A stretch of 64,000 nucleotides of DNA from Hoplostethus atlanticus. Its lineage: Eukaryota; Chordata; Actinopteri; Trachichthyiformes; Trachichthyidae. The notes beneath the pieces were generated by a model. It was not told where the DNA came from, did no database searches, and saw only the letters and a list, made by a program, of their open reading frames with translations. Shown piece by piece: positions 11,515 to 22,599 of this stretch; position 1 is the stretch's first letter, and each line of letters starts with the position of its first letter. The position numbers and the translations under genes were made by a program. The stretch covers positions 372,001-436,000 of the forward strand of contig JAXDDX010000062.1 in assembly GCA_034670405.1 (NCBI GenBank), given 5' to 3'.

Positions 11515-11713
11515 TAGATTCGGGGTCAGAGTTTCCATCTCCTTCGGTGCGGCTGTTAGGTGACGTTTGCTCGTAGTACTCCTCCTGGGGGAAGCCAAGG
11601 GGGAGAGGCTGGGTGGTGCTGGCCGTGCTGCTGGGCTCCTGGTCTCCCAGCCCGCTGTCACTGCAGCTCTCCTGGGAGCCGTCTGGAAGATGGAACGTCA
11701 CACGGCGCTGGGT
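11515..11713 (-). CDS. pcdh11: Internal exon of a delta-1 protocadherin, probably protocadherin-11 (cytoplasmic tail)
   Basis: The 199-bp exon encodes 66 residues of the intracellular tail of a delta-1 protocadherin, a homophilic adhesion receptor of the neuronal plasma membrane. It opens with [16 protein letters not shown], contains SCSDSGLGD and a PLGFPQEEY stretch, and ends [17 protein letters not shown] is the conserved CM3 motif, known as the protein phosphatase 1 docking site in this family. The first base follows a pyrimidine-rich acceptor ending ctccag. The last base is followed by the strong donor GTGAGTAC. The exon enters in phase 0 and leaves in phase 1 (66 codons plus an A). An A as the first base of the next codon fits the DPEST junction that I recall for PCDH11. 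The second half ([17 protein letters not shown]) resembles PCDH11, while [15 protein letters not shown] is equally PCDH9-like, so pcdh9 is the alternative. No cadherin repeats, transmembrane segment or C-terminal exon lie in the window. Confidence 0.9.
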
Positions 11714-11744
11714 CTGGAGCACACCAACAAGCAAGAGACGCTCT
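11714..11744 (-). promoter_or_regulatory. 3' splice site and pyrimidine-rich tract of the pcdh11 exon
   Basis: On the minus strand the bases just upstream of the exon are rich in T and C and end in ctccag directly before ACC CAG CGC (Thr-Gln-Arg). A second AG six bases inside the exon could act as an alternative acceptor that would drop two codons (Thr-Gln). The site was chosen because it keeps the tail reading frame and gives the TQRRVTF start expected from relatives. Confidence 0.75.
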
Positions 11745-11809
11745 ATTAGAACCTTTAGTTTCCTGGTAATATACAGATCTTACCAAGGTGTAAGCAAACC
11801 ATTTGAAAT

Positions 11810-12137
11810 TAGGGTTCGACCGATATGGATTTTTTTAAGGCCAGTACTGATATTTTTGGATTGAAGGTGTCAATAACTGATATTTTGTGCAGATATTCAA
11901 TATCTTTAAATTTCACCATTTTCACGCCAAAAAATATAAAATGATTCAGTGTTTCATACCCATACTAATGAAATTCTTTTAGGTGGGTTAGCAACTCAGG
12001 GTGAGGCAGGTTTCATTGTAGGTTTTACAGACTGCCACCAATAAAACTGTTGAGTACAATAATTTCCTCACTTCAATCATATCAGCAGGCGGGTGGCATT
12101 CTGGTAAATATGGCTCAGAAATATCGGTCTAACCCTA
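11810..12137. mobile_element. hAT-type miniature element (328 bp)
   Basis: The inverted ends are TAGGGTTCGACCGATAT at the left and the reverse complement of TAGGGTTAGACCGATAT at the right, 16 of 17 bases identical. The flanks TTTGAAAT (11802-11809) and TTTTAAAT (12138-12145) form an 8-bp target duplication with one mismatch, as expected for hAT elements. The interior has no coding capacity and is rich in gata/tatc steps. It lies about 97 bp upstream of the pcdh11 exon. Confidence 0.75.
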
Positions 12138-12853
12138 TTTTAAATTATCAAAAAGTATAAAACACTACTTTGTACATGAACCGGCATGCACAGGGGAGTT
12201 GTGTGTGTGTAGTTGGAAGCAAAACTCCTGCCTAAAGGTTCACACTTACAGTAAGGACAAAAAGGTACATTTTGAGCGTTCGTATCAAAGTAATGATTAA
12301 AAAAAAATCATATTTCTTGGTTACTAGTAATGAGTAATTCATTTTTTTTTTTCAAAATATATTTGAGGGTGTGTCCTTTACAAATATTCACTGTAAACTG
12401 TCTCTGCACACCACGGTTGATAGACAGTGATAATGATGACAATGATGATCATCAGGAGTCAAGACAACAGACTAGTCTCTGGGTGAATGAATGGTTGTGC
12501 ATCACCTCAGTCATACTGTGAGACCGCATTTACGAGGGAAATCATTGTCTAATTGTATCAAGGGTTGTAATTCCATGCCCAGCACAGCCCTCTATAATCT
12601 TTACCTGATTTCAGTAGGAAAATGTGCCAAAATTGCATCCTGTCACCATAGGGAATAATTGATACAGTGCCCTCATAACCTGAAAATGATTTCTGGTCTG
12701 TTGAGTCCAGTGAAGTACTTTTCAGACAATAAACTGAATTTAAGATTTATAATTGAGACTTACAGTCCCCCGTCCTGATAATAGATGGGATGTGTATTAA
12801 CAGGTTGAACTATGTCCTAGTTTTCCCTCTCGCCCAATTTAGACACAAAAGGA

Positions 12854-12896
<43 letters not shown>

Positions 12897-13269
12897 GAGG
12901 TAGAGGTTTTGATAAGTAAAGTCTTAAGTAAAGGGATCATAAGAGTGTGTAGATTTTCCTTCTCAAAGGCACATGCCTCTTTGATTTCTCTGGAGGTTTC
13001 AAGAAGTTCAAGTTGTGACCTTTCCCAGAAGCACAGTCTTGGTGGAGAAAACAAAACACTCCTATGGCGTCGCCTGCCAACACAATGTTAGCTATTCTTC
13101 ATAAGAACAAATGAGTGAGTTGCAATGACTCATTTTGTGAAGCACATAATGGTAGTTTATGGACATTTATGATTTTATTTTTAACCTTTTATGTTTCGTG
13201 GCTTTGTCTAGGACATGACAAAGTATGACAAAGAGCAAAATGGGTAGTGAGAATATGAAACTTGAGAAG
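12138..13269. other. Non-coding DNA with a TG microsatellite
   Basis: No gene was seen. It contains poly-A/T stretches near 12299-12350 and the TG repeat listed separately. Confidence 0.6.
12856..12895. repeat. (TG)n microsatellite
   Basis: About twenty uninterrupted TG units. The valine/cysteine- and threonine/histidine-rich frames over it are artefacts of the repeat. Confidence 0.95.
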
Positions 13270-13880
13270 GTAATAGTGGAAGGAACAAGTCATAATTACT
13301 CTCATTATGGTAAGTGAGTAGCTTTTTTGTGTACTTGTACTTTTTGCCAGTCCTTTTAAGTATGTTTTGGCCTAAGAATTGTACTTAACTACATTTTAAA
13401 TCAAATCCATTATGGAGCACAAATTTTGTAAGCTCTCCATCAGCATTGCATTGCAGGAACTGGCTAACTCACTACACCTTTAGCAAACCTAGCAAACCTG
13501 TGCTAGCATGTGGAGGAAACATTTAGTAACATTAATTGCTCAAATATATACATGATAGTAGCTTAGTTAACATTAGCCAAAAAGCCATCCATTCAGTATT
13601 ATTGGTTTGTGTTAGCCTGGTTCTAGATAATTCACTAGCCTTGCTAGCTAGGTGGATAGCTTGTCGAGGCGTTATTCTTCTTAAAGTCATAGATTGAATG
13701 AATGATGACATGAATTTCAGAATCTTATTTTTGATCCTCTCTTCATTTATGCATTGCATGGGAAAGATCTGTAACTATGTCTGTTTTTTTTAAAGTAAAT
13801 ATTTTTAAAATAAATTCTATTTTCAGTAAAGTAACAGTACTTTCACTTGGGCAGGATGTTTTTGTACTCTTTCCACCCGA
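13270..13880. repeat. Degraded DNA-transposon-like repeat
   Basis: The right end reads cagtaaagtaacagtacttt, then tttgtactctttccaccc. This is close to the end of a common fish repeat that finishes in TACTCTTTCCACC(ACTG). The left end has tagtggaaggaacaag and a gtacttgtactttttg stretch in inverse arrangement, with imperfect pairing. Boundaries are uncertain and no target duplication was confirmed. Confidence 0.4.
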
Positions 13881-16800
13881 TGGTGAATAATGTCACTGTG
13901 ATTACTAGCTTGAATTCATGTCTTTGCATGATTATCTGTGTAACTCTGCATCTATTGGAGGATAAAACACATAAAACCTAATTACACCCTCAGCTTGTGT
14001 TATTGCAGTCGATTTTATTCGTCCCATTATTCAGACTGATAAGATAATTTTGTCATGAGCAAATACAATCGGAGTGCAAATGCCGATCTTGATTTTCTTA
14101 ATTTCTATAGCAACAAAAGCAATATGCAAGTCATGAATTAAAAGGATCATTAACACATGCTCTTTTAAGCTCAGGAGGAGGTGAGGTCTCTCTGTGAACA
14201 GATTTTTTCCTCAGCCACTGTGGTGTATAGATAAAGCAGTTATTGTTCTTTTATATGGCTAAATAAGAGAAAATATGGAGGAGAAGGAGAATGAAAATGG
14301 ACAAACTGCCAAAAAAGAAGCAAACAGCTTACCAGTTAATTTAAAGACTATCAGAGAGGGTTGACTAACCTAAATCTACACAGTTAGCGCCCTAAAAGAA
14401 CAACTGAGTGCTTTTCAAAGCTGTAATGTTGAAACAGCTGAAAAGGAATATTCTATTTACTTGATTCATGTCTAGATCCTGAGGCCACAAATCACTGTGC
14501 GTGTGTATGTGTGTGTGTGCTAGTAAGGAAAAGATAGATGAGAGGAATACAGAGAGAAAAAAGGGCACGCAAGAAATAAATAGAAACACACAGACAGAAT
14601 CTACTACTCCACTGCTTCCACTAAAAACTCACAAACAAAAGCTTTATTCTGCTCATGATTAGGTAAATAGAAACAATTGAGTTATCTGCTCACAGGCGCT
14701 GCAAGGATTTCTGAACCAGATGAAAAGATGATATGATACAAGACTCCTTGAAATTAATTCCTCATTTCCCACTTCAAGCGGTGTGTCATGTTCTGCTGCC
14801 AAATCACTGTGTATCTTTCTAAAGTTCTGTATAGGAGAGGATATTTTTCTCACTCTTCCTGCAGTTTTCTTTCATGTTCTAAGACCACAAGAGAAGAGAC
14901 GAGTACCTCGTTGGCACTTCAACATCATCTTGTTTCGTGTGCCCATGTTTGCCCACGCTTTCAAGTTGTCCAACAATCTACTTGCTCTCAAACAGCTTTG
15001 GCAGCTGTTTCTCAAATTAATGGAGAATGCAAGCAAAAGCAAAGTCCAGGTTCCAGCAAAAGAAGGAGCCCACTTACAGAAGGTTGGCAGCTCTGCAAAA
15101 AGCACGCTTCCTCTCCACATGATTCTAATTTATTGGAAACTTAGTCCAACAATGGCATCCAGAATCTATTAGAACAAACAGCTGCCTACAACAATTAGGA
15201 CGTAATCATTTTGCACTGGGAGTGTCTTTGTTTCTTAGTCTGATTTTTATTCAAACCCATTTAAGTTGGTGCCAGATGTTAAGAAAAGCCTAATTTGATT
15301 TCATGAACAACTCTAAACTAAGTCGTTTGGATAGTCTACAATATTAATTACAATTACTTGTCATTAATGTGTCTTAAATTAATAAATGTTTTGCTTTTGA
15401 TTATGAATAATGTTGTGAATAAAACATTATCGTCGAAAGACAAACACGACAAATAAAAACAAACATTCACTGAGGAGTCAAGGTGAGTGTTTTGCTAGGC
15501 ATTATCGCTTATTTAAAGAAGCTGCCAGAAATCTATAAAGCAAAGACAAGCTGCGGTAAGAGATATCAAGACCAAACAAAGCCTGTTCGACCAGATAAAA
15601 CACTGCCTTGAGAAGTATGTACACAAAGATAAAAATGGACAAGAGAGATGCATGCCAAGTTCTACGGTATAACAAGCCAGCCAATCCAAAACCCTCTTCC
15701 CTCTGGTAACCCAGACAATAGGCAGATGGGGCTGGATTCGTGGGTTACCGGATTAGGAGTCCGTTATATTTAGATGTAGAGGAAGGGAGGCCAAGCGGCT
15801 GCCACCTTGTCCTTTGCAAAGCCACAGCTCTGTGAGGTTTTTTTTTTATTTGTATTTTTTTCAGACACTACTCTCTCGATGTAACAACACCCAGTTTGGA
15901 AATAGCAAGTCAATGTTGCATGGAGAAGAGCTTGGCTGACAACCGCCTCACTTTGAGTGATAAACAGGAACCACTTAGGAGAGGATCAGGGGAGATTGGC
16001 ACTGCCATTTCAGATAAGGATCAGCTCACGGGCACACCTAGACCTGCATGAATCCATGCAGAGGAAATGGTGATCTGTGATCTGTCAAGTCTCACATGTC
16101 TGACAAGGGGAAAAGGCTATCCCAATTGTCTCCATGCTGGTTGATGTCAACAATCTGCTCAAAGTGTTTATTTTGTGGGTGTTTGCATTTTGTACACAAT
16201 GTCCCAACACGGCCTATGATGTGTGAGGTGATATGCGGGATTAGCGGGAACATACAAGAGGGAGGTGATTCAACAAGTGGGTTGAGAAATTACAGCATAA
16301 TGTTTGGCAAATTGACTGAATTTTTATCTATTTCATGTGTTCATTATTACTCATCTGCTACGGTGACATTCTTGGTGGACCATGAACTATAAAAATATTA
16401 CAATCTACTTCATCACCTGTTATCAACATTTTCATTTTCTACTAAAACTAAAGCAATTGGATAACAATTTATTTCACTGTGCAAAGGACAGGAAGCACTT
16501 TTTCTCACCGTGCCAATAAAACGATTTGGCAGCCTTGCCTTCTATATGGACCAAAGATCCATGAACTCTGAATATGGAAAGCATATAGTGTGCAAGCATG
16601 GATAGCAAAGTAAAATGAGGAATTGAAAATGGCAGAAAGGCAGGAGAAGGAGTAAAGGACAGATGTCACAACACAATTTCATTTGCTATTATGGGGTCTC
16701 ACCTCCTGAAAGTGAAAAAGGGTCCAGCACTGTGTCTTTTGTGCCTGCTAAGTCGCCCAAGTGGCAATGCCATCAAACATGGAACAATGTAGAAAATTCG

Positions 16801-19800
16801 ACATAAGGGTTTTTCCATGTCACTGCATCTCAGCAAAACTTTAAATTACAGCTACTTCTTCTACAGCAAGTACAAGAGAGAATAAACCATTTCAAGTTCC
16901 TGGGATGAGAAGAAACTTTTATCATACTGCCTGTTGCTCTTGACGGAAAATCGTGAAAGCTTTACTTTTATCACAATATAAGACTGATCCATTTGAGGTG
17001 AGCAAGGGAGCACCATAAATAATACAATATTTAATAAAAATAAATATATATATAGCTATGGCATGCACTGAAAAAGCACTTTTACAAAAACTTGGATAGA
17101 AAACTACTATATGTATCTTCCTTGTTATGCAGTTTATTCGGGGTGATACGCAGATTCATAACTGGGCTCAATGACCTAGAATAAAGTCATTGAAATGACA
17201 AATTGCACAATATGATGCTCTTATGATGCTTATGGATGCACACATGCAAGTGATGAATATAAGACTTACGTTTGCAGAGGTTATCTTGCCAAGTTGACAG
17301 GCCTCCTGCAAGGACAGAAGAACAGTCATTTCATGTCACTGCCTTACTTTAACTCCAGAAAGGATTTACTGTGGAAATGGATATTTGGTGCCAACAAAAG
17401 AAACAGCACTGGGAAATTTCCAGTCATTTTGAGGCAGTCAGAGTTCACAATTGACAAGCTCATAGATTTTGGGTTTAAAGTCTTCTTTCAGGAATTGAGA
17501 CTTAGGAAACATATTGATTTCTTACTCCAAGGCAAAGAGGTTGTACAGCACATTTCAGTGCTCAGTTGGCACGCCAACAAACCAGGCTATAGAATACACA
17601 CCCTCCACTCAGAAATGTAAAGAATAGGGCAAACCTGACATCCTGACAACACAAGCCATACAATTGACACTTTGATGAAGATGTTTTCTGTGCATGTCAG
17701 AGAGAAAAGTGAACGGAATATCAAATGAAGCATCAAAAATTAACAATAAACAGCGACAAGCTTCTAAATTGGGAACAAAAGACACCCGCAAGCCTGCAAA
17801 ATAGCATCCTCTCTCTGGGGACTGAGATAACTCACAGAGAGATAAGAGTATTTAATTTTTAATCACCAATTTTGTTTTCTTTGTACTGCGTATAATAATC
17901 TGACTACATGACTTGATTTGCAAAGAAAATAGAAGAAATCTGGTGGTGAGGAGCGATTTAGACAGGGGAGAAGCAGAGAGGACTGCTGGGGTGGAACGGT
18001 AAAACAATGAACAGGAAACAAGTTCATGTCAACAGATTATCCCTCCATAATTGTTCACCAAGGGATGCTGCTGCTGACTGAGCGATAGAGCAGCGCATTG
18101 TATGCTATTCATCAAAAATAGGGCATAGAGCTTCATCCTGGACAACAAAACTGAATCAAAAAGTACTGTCTCAGAAGTTTTATTTTGTCCTATGGAGGTG
18201 CCAAATGGATGGAGTTTGCCACATAGGACAAGGGATGAGTGCTGTAAAGATTAGACAATCACAAGGTAATATTTGAAAGTCAATTTAGTATACTTTTTGT
18301 GACTGACAGCTTATCTTACACTTTCTGAACGGTCCTGCAATAAGGCCCCGCCTATCTGGTTATCTAACAAGGTCCAAACTAAAAAATAATTATTTGCTTT
18401 TTGACCAAGGTCTGGTTGTCAGTGTCAGGCGAGGACAAGCGAGGATCCCACTCCATCTTCTCTCAAGTATATAAACCACTGAAAGCAGTACAGTACAGTA
18501 TAGATTATTTGGCACAAATAATGTATGCATTGTTTTATAATTGAACAAAAGAGGCGCTTCAATTTGATGGATCTTGCTTACAGCGTCTTTCTCTTCTATT
18601 AGATTCACTCAAATAATAAAGTAATGCTCTGAGCAATAAGCACTAAGGCCTAATATGTGCTATATCATTTGGTGTTTACTCGCAATTTTCCAGATTTGAT
18701 GGTGCATTTGTTTTACACTAGGCTGCAATGCACCTAGGCCATATGCCACTTTGTTCTTTTATCATAATAGGGTCAGTTAGTATCATGGAGTCTGTATTAG
18801 CACCCACTAAAAGCCACCTTTGGGGTATGCTGCCTGAGAGGAATGACAGATGACAGACAGGGATCCAAGCCCTCCCAATCAACCCATCAGTCATAAGTCA
18901 GTTTTAGCATTTTCAGATATTGTAACGTTCTAATCAGCAATGGAGATTACTGATAACGTAATGAACATCAACGACTGGACTAAACTGGACTCAAACTCAG
19001 TGAGACACTCTAATTACTTTGTCACTTGTCCAAAGTCTAATGTGAAGTAACTCATTCCAAATTGCACCATAGTCTGGACAGTATTGTCATATACAAAAAT
19101 ATTCCAACATGCATGGAATATTTGTATCAATGCATTTTAGAATCAAACTGTACTTTCCCTTTAAACCACCTATGTGGTTTAAAGTATCTGTAAGTATAGA
19201 GATTTCCATTCAGATGCTTGTTTTTTCAGTAACTGAGAGATTACAGATACCATTTTGTCAATGTATTATCCTTTTACATGTACTTGATGACTCCCCAGTC
19301 CTGACTATCAACATAAACTAAGATAAAGATAATTCAGAATTATTTTTATTTTTTAAGCTTTTCAATTTTCAATTACTCAACTTAATTTTCCTCAGTCTAC
19401 CTGAAAGGTAGTTTCATGTTGGTTGTTCCAACTTTAAATGCTATAACCTGTTCGTTCACTGTGCCTGTACATGGACAAAATAAGCAGGGTAAAGCGAGTT
19501 CACAAGACCGAACCCATGAGTGCCCTCGTTGTGATTCCTTGAAGGAAATACAAGCATATGGGCATGTTTGCCCTCACCAACAGCTTATGCTTATGCACCT
19601 CTCACCTGGAGCTGTAGTGGAGATGGGTCGGTGAGCTAAAATATATTTTCCATGGGTTGTGTGGGTTTTCACCATATTTAGTCCACAAAACATGTAGTCT
19701 GTTATTTAGTTAATATAAACTACTACTACCAACTAAAGAAGCCATACCTTTAGAGTAACTATCGTAATCTCGCAGGCTTGGTCACTACACTCATTTAACA

Positions 19801-21604
19801 TCAGATAAGTAAGACTCTGGGAGTGGTTCAACTAATGAGTATGGAAAATATAATCAGGCATTGATGTTTTCTGACTGATTTCTAATGTTACACAATTGTA
19901 CAGATGAGTGATCTTCAGTACATATTAAACTGCACACAGATGGATATCTAAACAAATCTGATAAGCTTGTCATAAGATGGAAAGTACAATTCAGTTAGCT
20001 AAGTCTACATTGGATCATCACCATGACCTGAACTGCTAAGCACAAGACCCAAATCCTCTAATTTGATTTTATTACCAGATTGACTTTCAGAAGAGAATGT
20101 AAAATGCTAGCATAAAGTACATTCCCTTTTTTTTTTAATAAATGCAATCCACCGTTAGAAAACAGTGACATTTTTTTGCATTAATTTGCGCATGATAACA
20201 CATTTGGCACATTTGGCAGGTCTGTTTGAAGAGTTGCTCATTTGTATCCACTGACTGGTCATTTAAAGCAGGATTTTACTTGAGGCTGCCATCAGACAGT
20301 TGTGTCTCCTCAAAGTAATGTTTTATTCAACATCTCATGACACGTACTCCACATTACAGACCTTGCCAACCAATTATATATATGATAATATTCATGCAGA
20401 GCTACAGCAAAAATATCTGGGAAGGTGACCTATACTCGTCTCATATTTAGATGACATACAAAGCAGTAGTTGTACAGCTGATTGCTGGAGACCATACATG
20501 ACTGATACAGCTCTCTATAGGGAATGGTTAGTGACCCTCTCCTCTCTATATGTATGCCTCTCAAACCAGTGGTTTCAAAGTACCCACATGCAGGCCTGTG
20601 TGAGAGTTATGCCCAAGATAAGTGCATTTGTTGGTGAACCACATCAAAGTACAGAGGGATGTCTTAGCAAGCAGAGGCAGTGGGGCTTGAACCAAGCCTT
20701 TGATCACTCCAGGCTCTCTGATCATTAAAATATTGGATAAATAATTGATTAAAAACACCAGACCTTATTGTGCTCTGTCTCTGTATCCAAATTTATTCCA
20801 ACCTTGAGACACAGTGACTGTACAATGAAGAAATATTTTATATATGTATATATCATGTGATAGGAACCTTCATGAAGCATTGCATTGCATGCTTTGAAAG
20901 AATATATACAAATAATTATGTTTGATATTGTTACAACTTGTGAAGCGAATGCATACTGACTACAGTTTTTTTAGATCCACAGCACGGAGTGCCAGTATGA
21001 ACTGGAGACAAGTTGAAGTGCTGCGACAAGCCTTCTTCTCCCATGAAGGTAGGAGCTATGGGGTGGCAGGTTGGCACAGAGGTAGAGAAACTGGATAATA
21101 ATCAAATGGCACTGACAGGAAGTAGGTAAGGGTGTATTCCAGCTGTGAGGAGGTGACTGGAGGGTTGCTAATATTACATCTACAGTGCAAACCAAAACTG
21201 CAGTGTGCAAGAGTGTATCGAGGATATTGAAAAAAGAAGAATTCCAATTACTTACTAACTGTCCATTGGCTAGTAAAGTAATCATGCATGCATACAACTG
21301 GACATGCATACAACTTTACAATATAGAATGAATGAAAAGTAAAAACATAAAAGTCTTTATTTTCGTGAATCAATTGCACATGGCGCAAAGCGCATTCAGA
21401 GGCGCACAGCATGAGCACAGAGCCCATGGTGAAGGGTCTTTGGCAATTTTGTGGCCAGAGGAGCGTGGCGAACCTGCGGCACAGTTTGAAACAGGGTTGG
21501 ACTCAGAGGAATACATTATCAGTAGGTGTGGTAGATCTGGGTTCAATCATGACCAATCCCTTCTTTTCCTTCCCTAATTTGGTGAAGGTGAAAATAGTCC
21601 AGAG
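13881..21604. other. Non-coding DNA, nothing recognised
   Basis: Long AT-rich intron-like stretch. Structured points are a hairpin with 11-bp arms at 19159-19184 and short AT runs near 17038-17055 and 20838-20852. Open frames near 14783-15172 and 17294-17620 have no domain, no conserved-looking pattern and no splice context. Confidence 0.6.
19159..19184. repeat. Perfect hairpin, 11-bp arms and 4-nt loop
   Basis: CTTTAAACCAC (19159-19169) is followed by the loop ctat and the exact reverse complement GTGGTTTAAAG (19174-19184). It is short, so chance or a transcription-factor palindrome are both possible. Confidence 0.85.
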
Positions 21605-21700
21605 AGGTTCCACCACGAAAGCTTCTCCCAAGAGGAAACTGATGTCCTTGTGCAGGAGATGCAGGGAGGTGCAGAATTGCCACAAGCGACTATATGGCCT
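21605..21700 (+). pseudogene. Myb/SANT-like domain remnant, transposon-derived
   Basis: Reading from 21605 gives RFHHESFSQEETDVLVQEMQ, then GGAELPQATIWP. The FSxEETDVLVxE(V/M)Q pattern is the first helix of the Myb/SANT-like domain found in Harbinger accessory proteins and in domesticated MSANTD-type genes. The domain does not continue into its second and third helices, and no transposase is visible nearby. Surrounding phrases such as ggcgcaaagcgcat and ataggcgcaggcg suggest a decayed element of unclear extent (roughly 21350-21870). Confidence 0.5.
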
Positions 21701-21873
21701 AGTTAACCAAACAGTAAGCCTTTTCATGAAGAAAAACTTTTATGGAGATATTGAAATTCCCTTTAATGTTTACCCAATAGGCGCAGGCGAAAAAACAACC
21801 CTGTGTGCGCCCAATTTAAATGCCGTTTCAAACATCCCATCGCAAAGGACCCGGTGTCCACACACATTTGACA

Positions 21874-21916
21874 CTTGAAGATGATTGAAGATGATTGAAG
21901 ATGATTGAAGATGATT
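21874..21916. repeat. 10-bp minisatellite (ATGATTGAAG)n
   Basis: About four perfect tandem copies of ATGATTGAAG, bounded by cttgaag on the left and atgattcg on the right. It is short and perfect, so probably a recent expansion. Confidence 0.9.
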
Positions 21917-22599
21917 CGTAGTTTTATTTGCCAATTGAGAAACTGGTTCTGGATTGAGCCTACTAGTTATGGGATGGTGTCTGGTCTGGTGGCCAATTTG
22001 AGCTAACTGATTGCTAGCTGCAACATCAATGGTGTTGAAGCAAAAGGCAGCATTGAGCGAAGCTAGCTCCTGACCAAAAGTTAATCTGCAGACAAGCTTT
22101 TGTCACTGACAATGAAGAGGTGACAGTGAATGTGGTCAACTACAATATCTCAGCTAACAAACAATAGACTTCCTGTGGCTGGTTTTCAAGTTGCAGCCTG
22201 GTCTCCCAGGATTTTGTGAAATGTCTAAACATGTGAATACATGCTTGCATTAAAAAAAGTGAGAGGAAAACTTTTAGAAACTAGGGGAAACATGCTAGAA
22301 ACATGCAGGAGTTTGACATTAAAATAGCACGGTAGAAACTAAGGGTGTGGGTGTCAGCGTGGTGGATGGGCAGATACATTTGTCTTCAGCTCTGAAGACG
22401 GGTTCAATTACAAACTCGTACTCTAAAGTTTTTTTATTTAACCATGACCAAAACCTTAGCCTAACATTAACCAAAGTTGTTGTTACTTGCCTAAACGTAT
22501 ACCTCATTTACATTGTTATGCTCTGCTGATTTAACTGAGACTGGAAGTCATTCAATTCCAGTGGAGGATGTTTTGACAGACAGTAGCAGATTAGTGCCT

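Noticed and set aside
14783-15172. Overlapping 118- and 129-codon open frames
   Set aside because: They overlap in two frames with an antisense frame, show no domain, and lack a splice or promoter context.
15790-15850. A possible 30-bp alternative pcdh11 exon (minus strand reads GKDKVAA)
   Set aside because: There is no matching acceptor-donor pair in the right phase, and the similarity to the known small exon is too weak.
21874-21916. CRISPR-like short repeat array
   Set aside because: The 10-bp units are directly adjacent with no spacers, so it is a minisatellite in a eukaryotic intron.
22395-22500. A fish repeat with aaccatgaccaaaaccttag-type words
   Set aside because: The words are familiar from scattered fish repeats, but boundaries and family could not be established.
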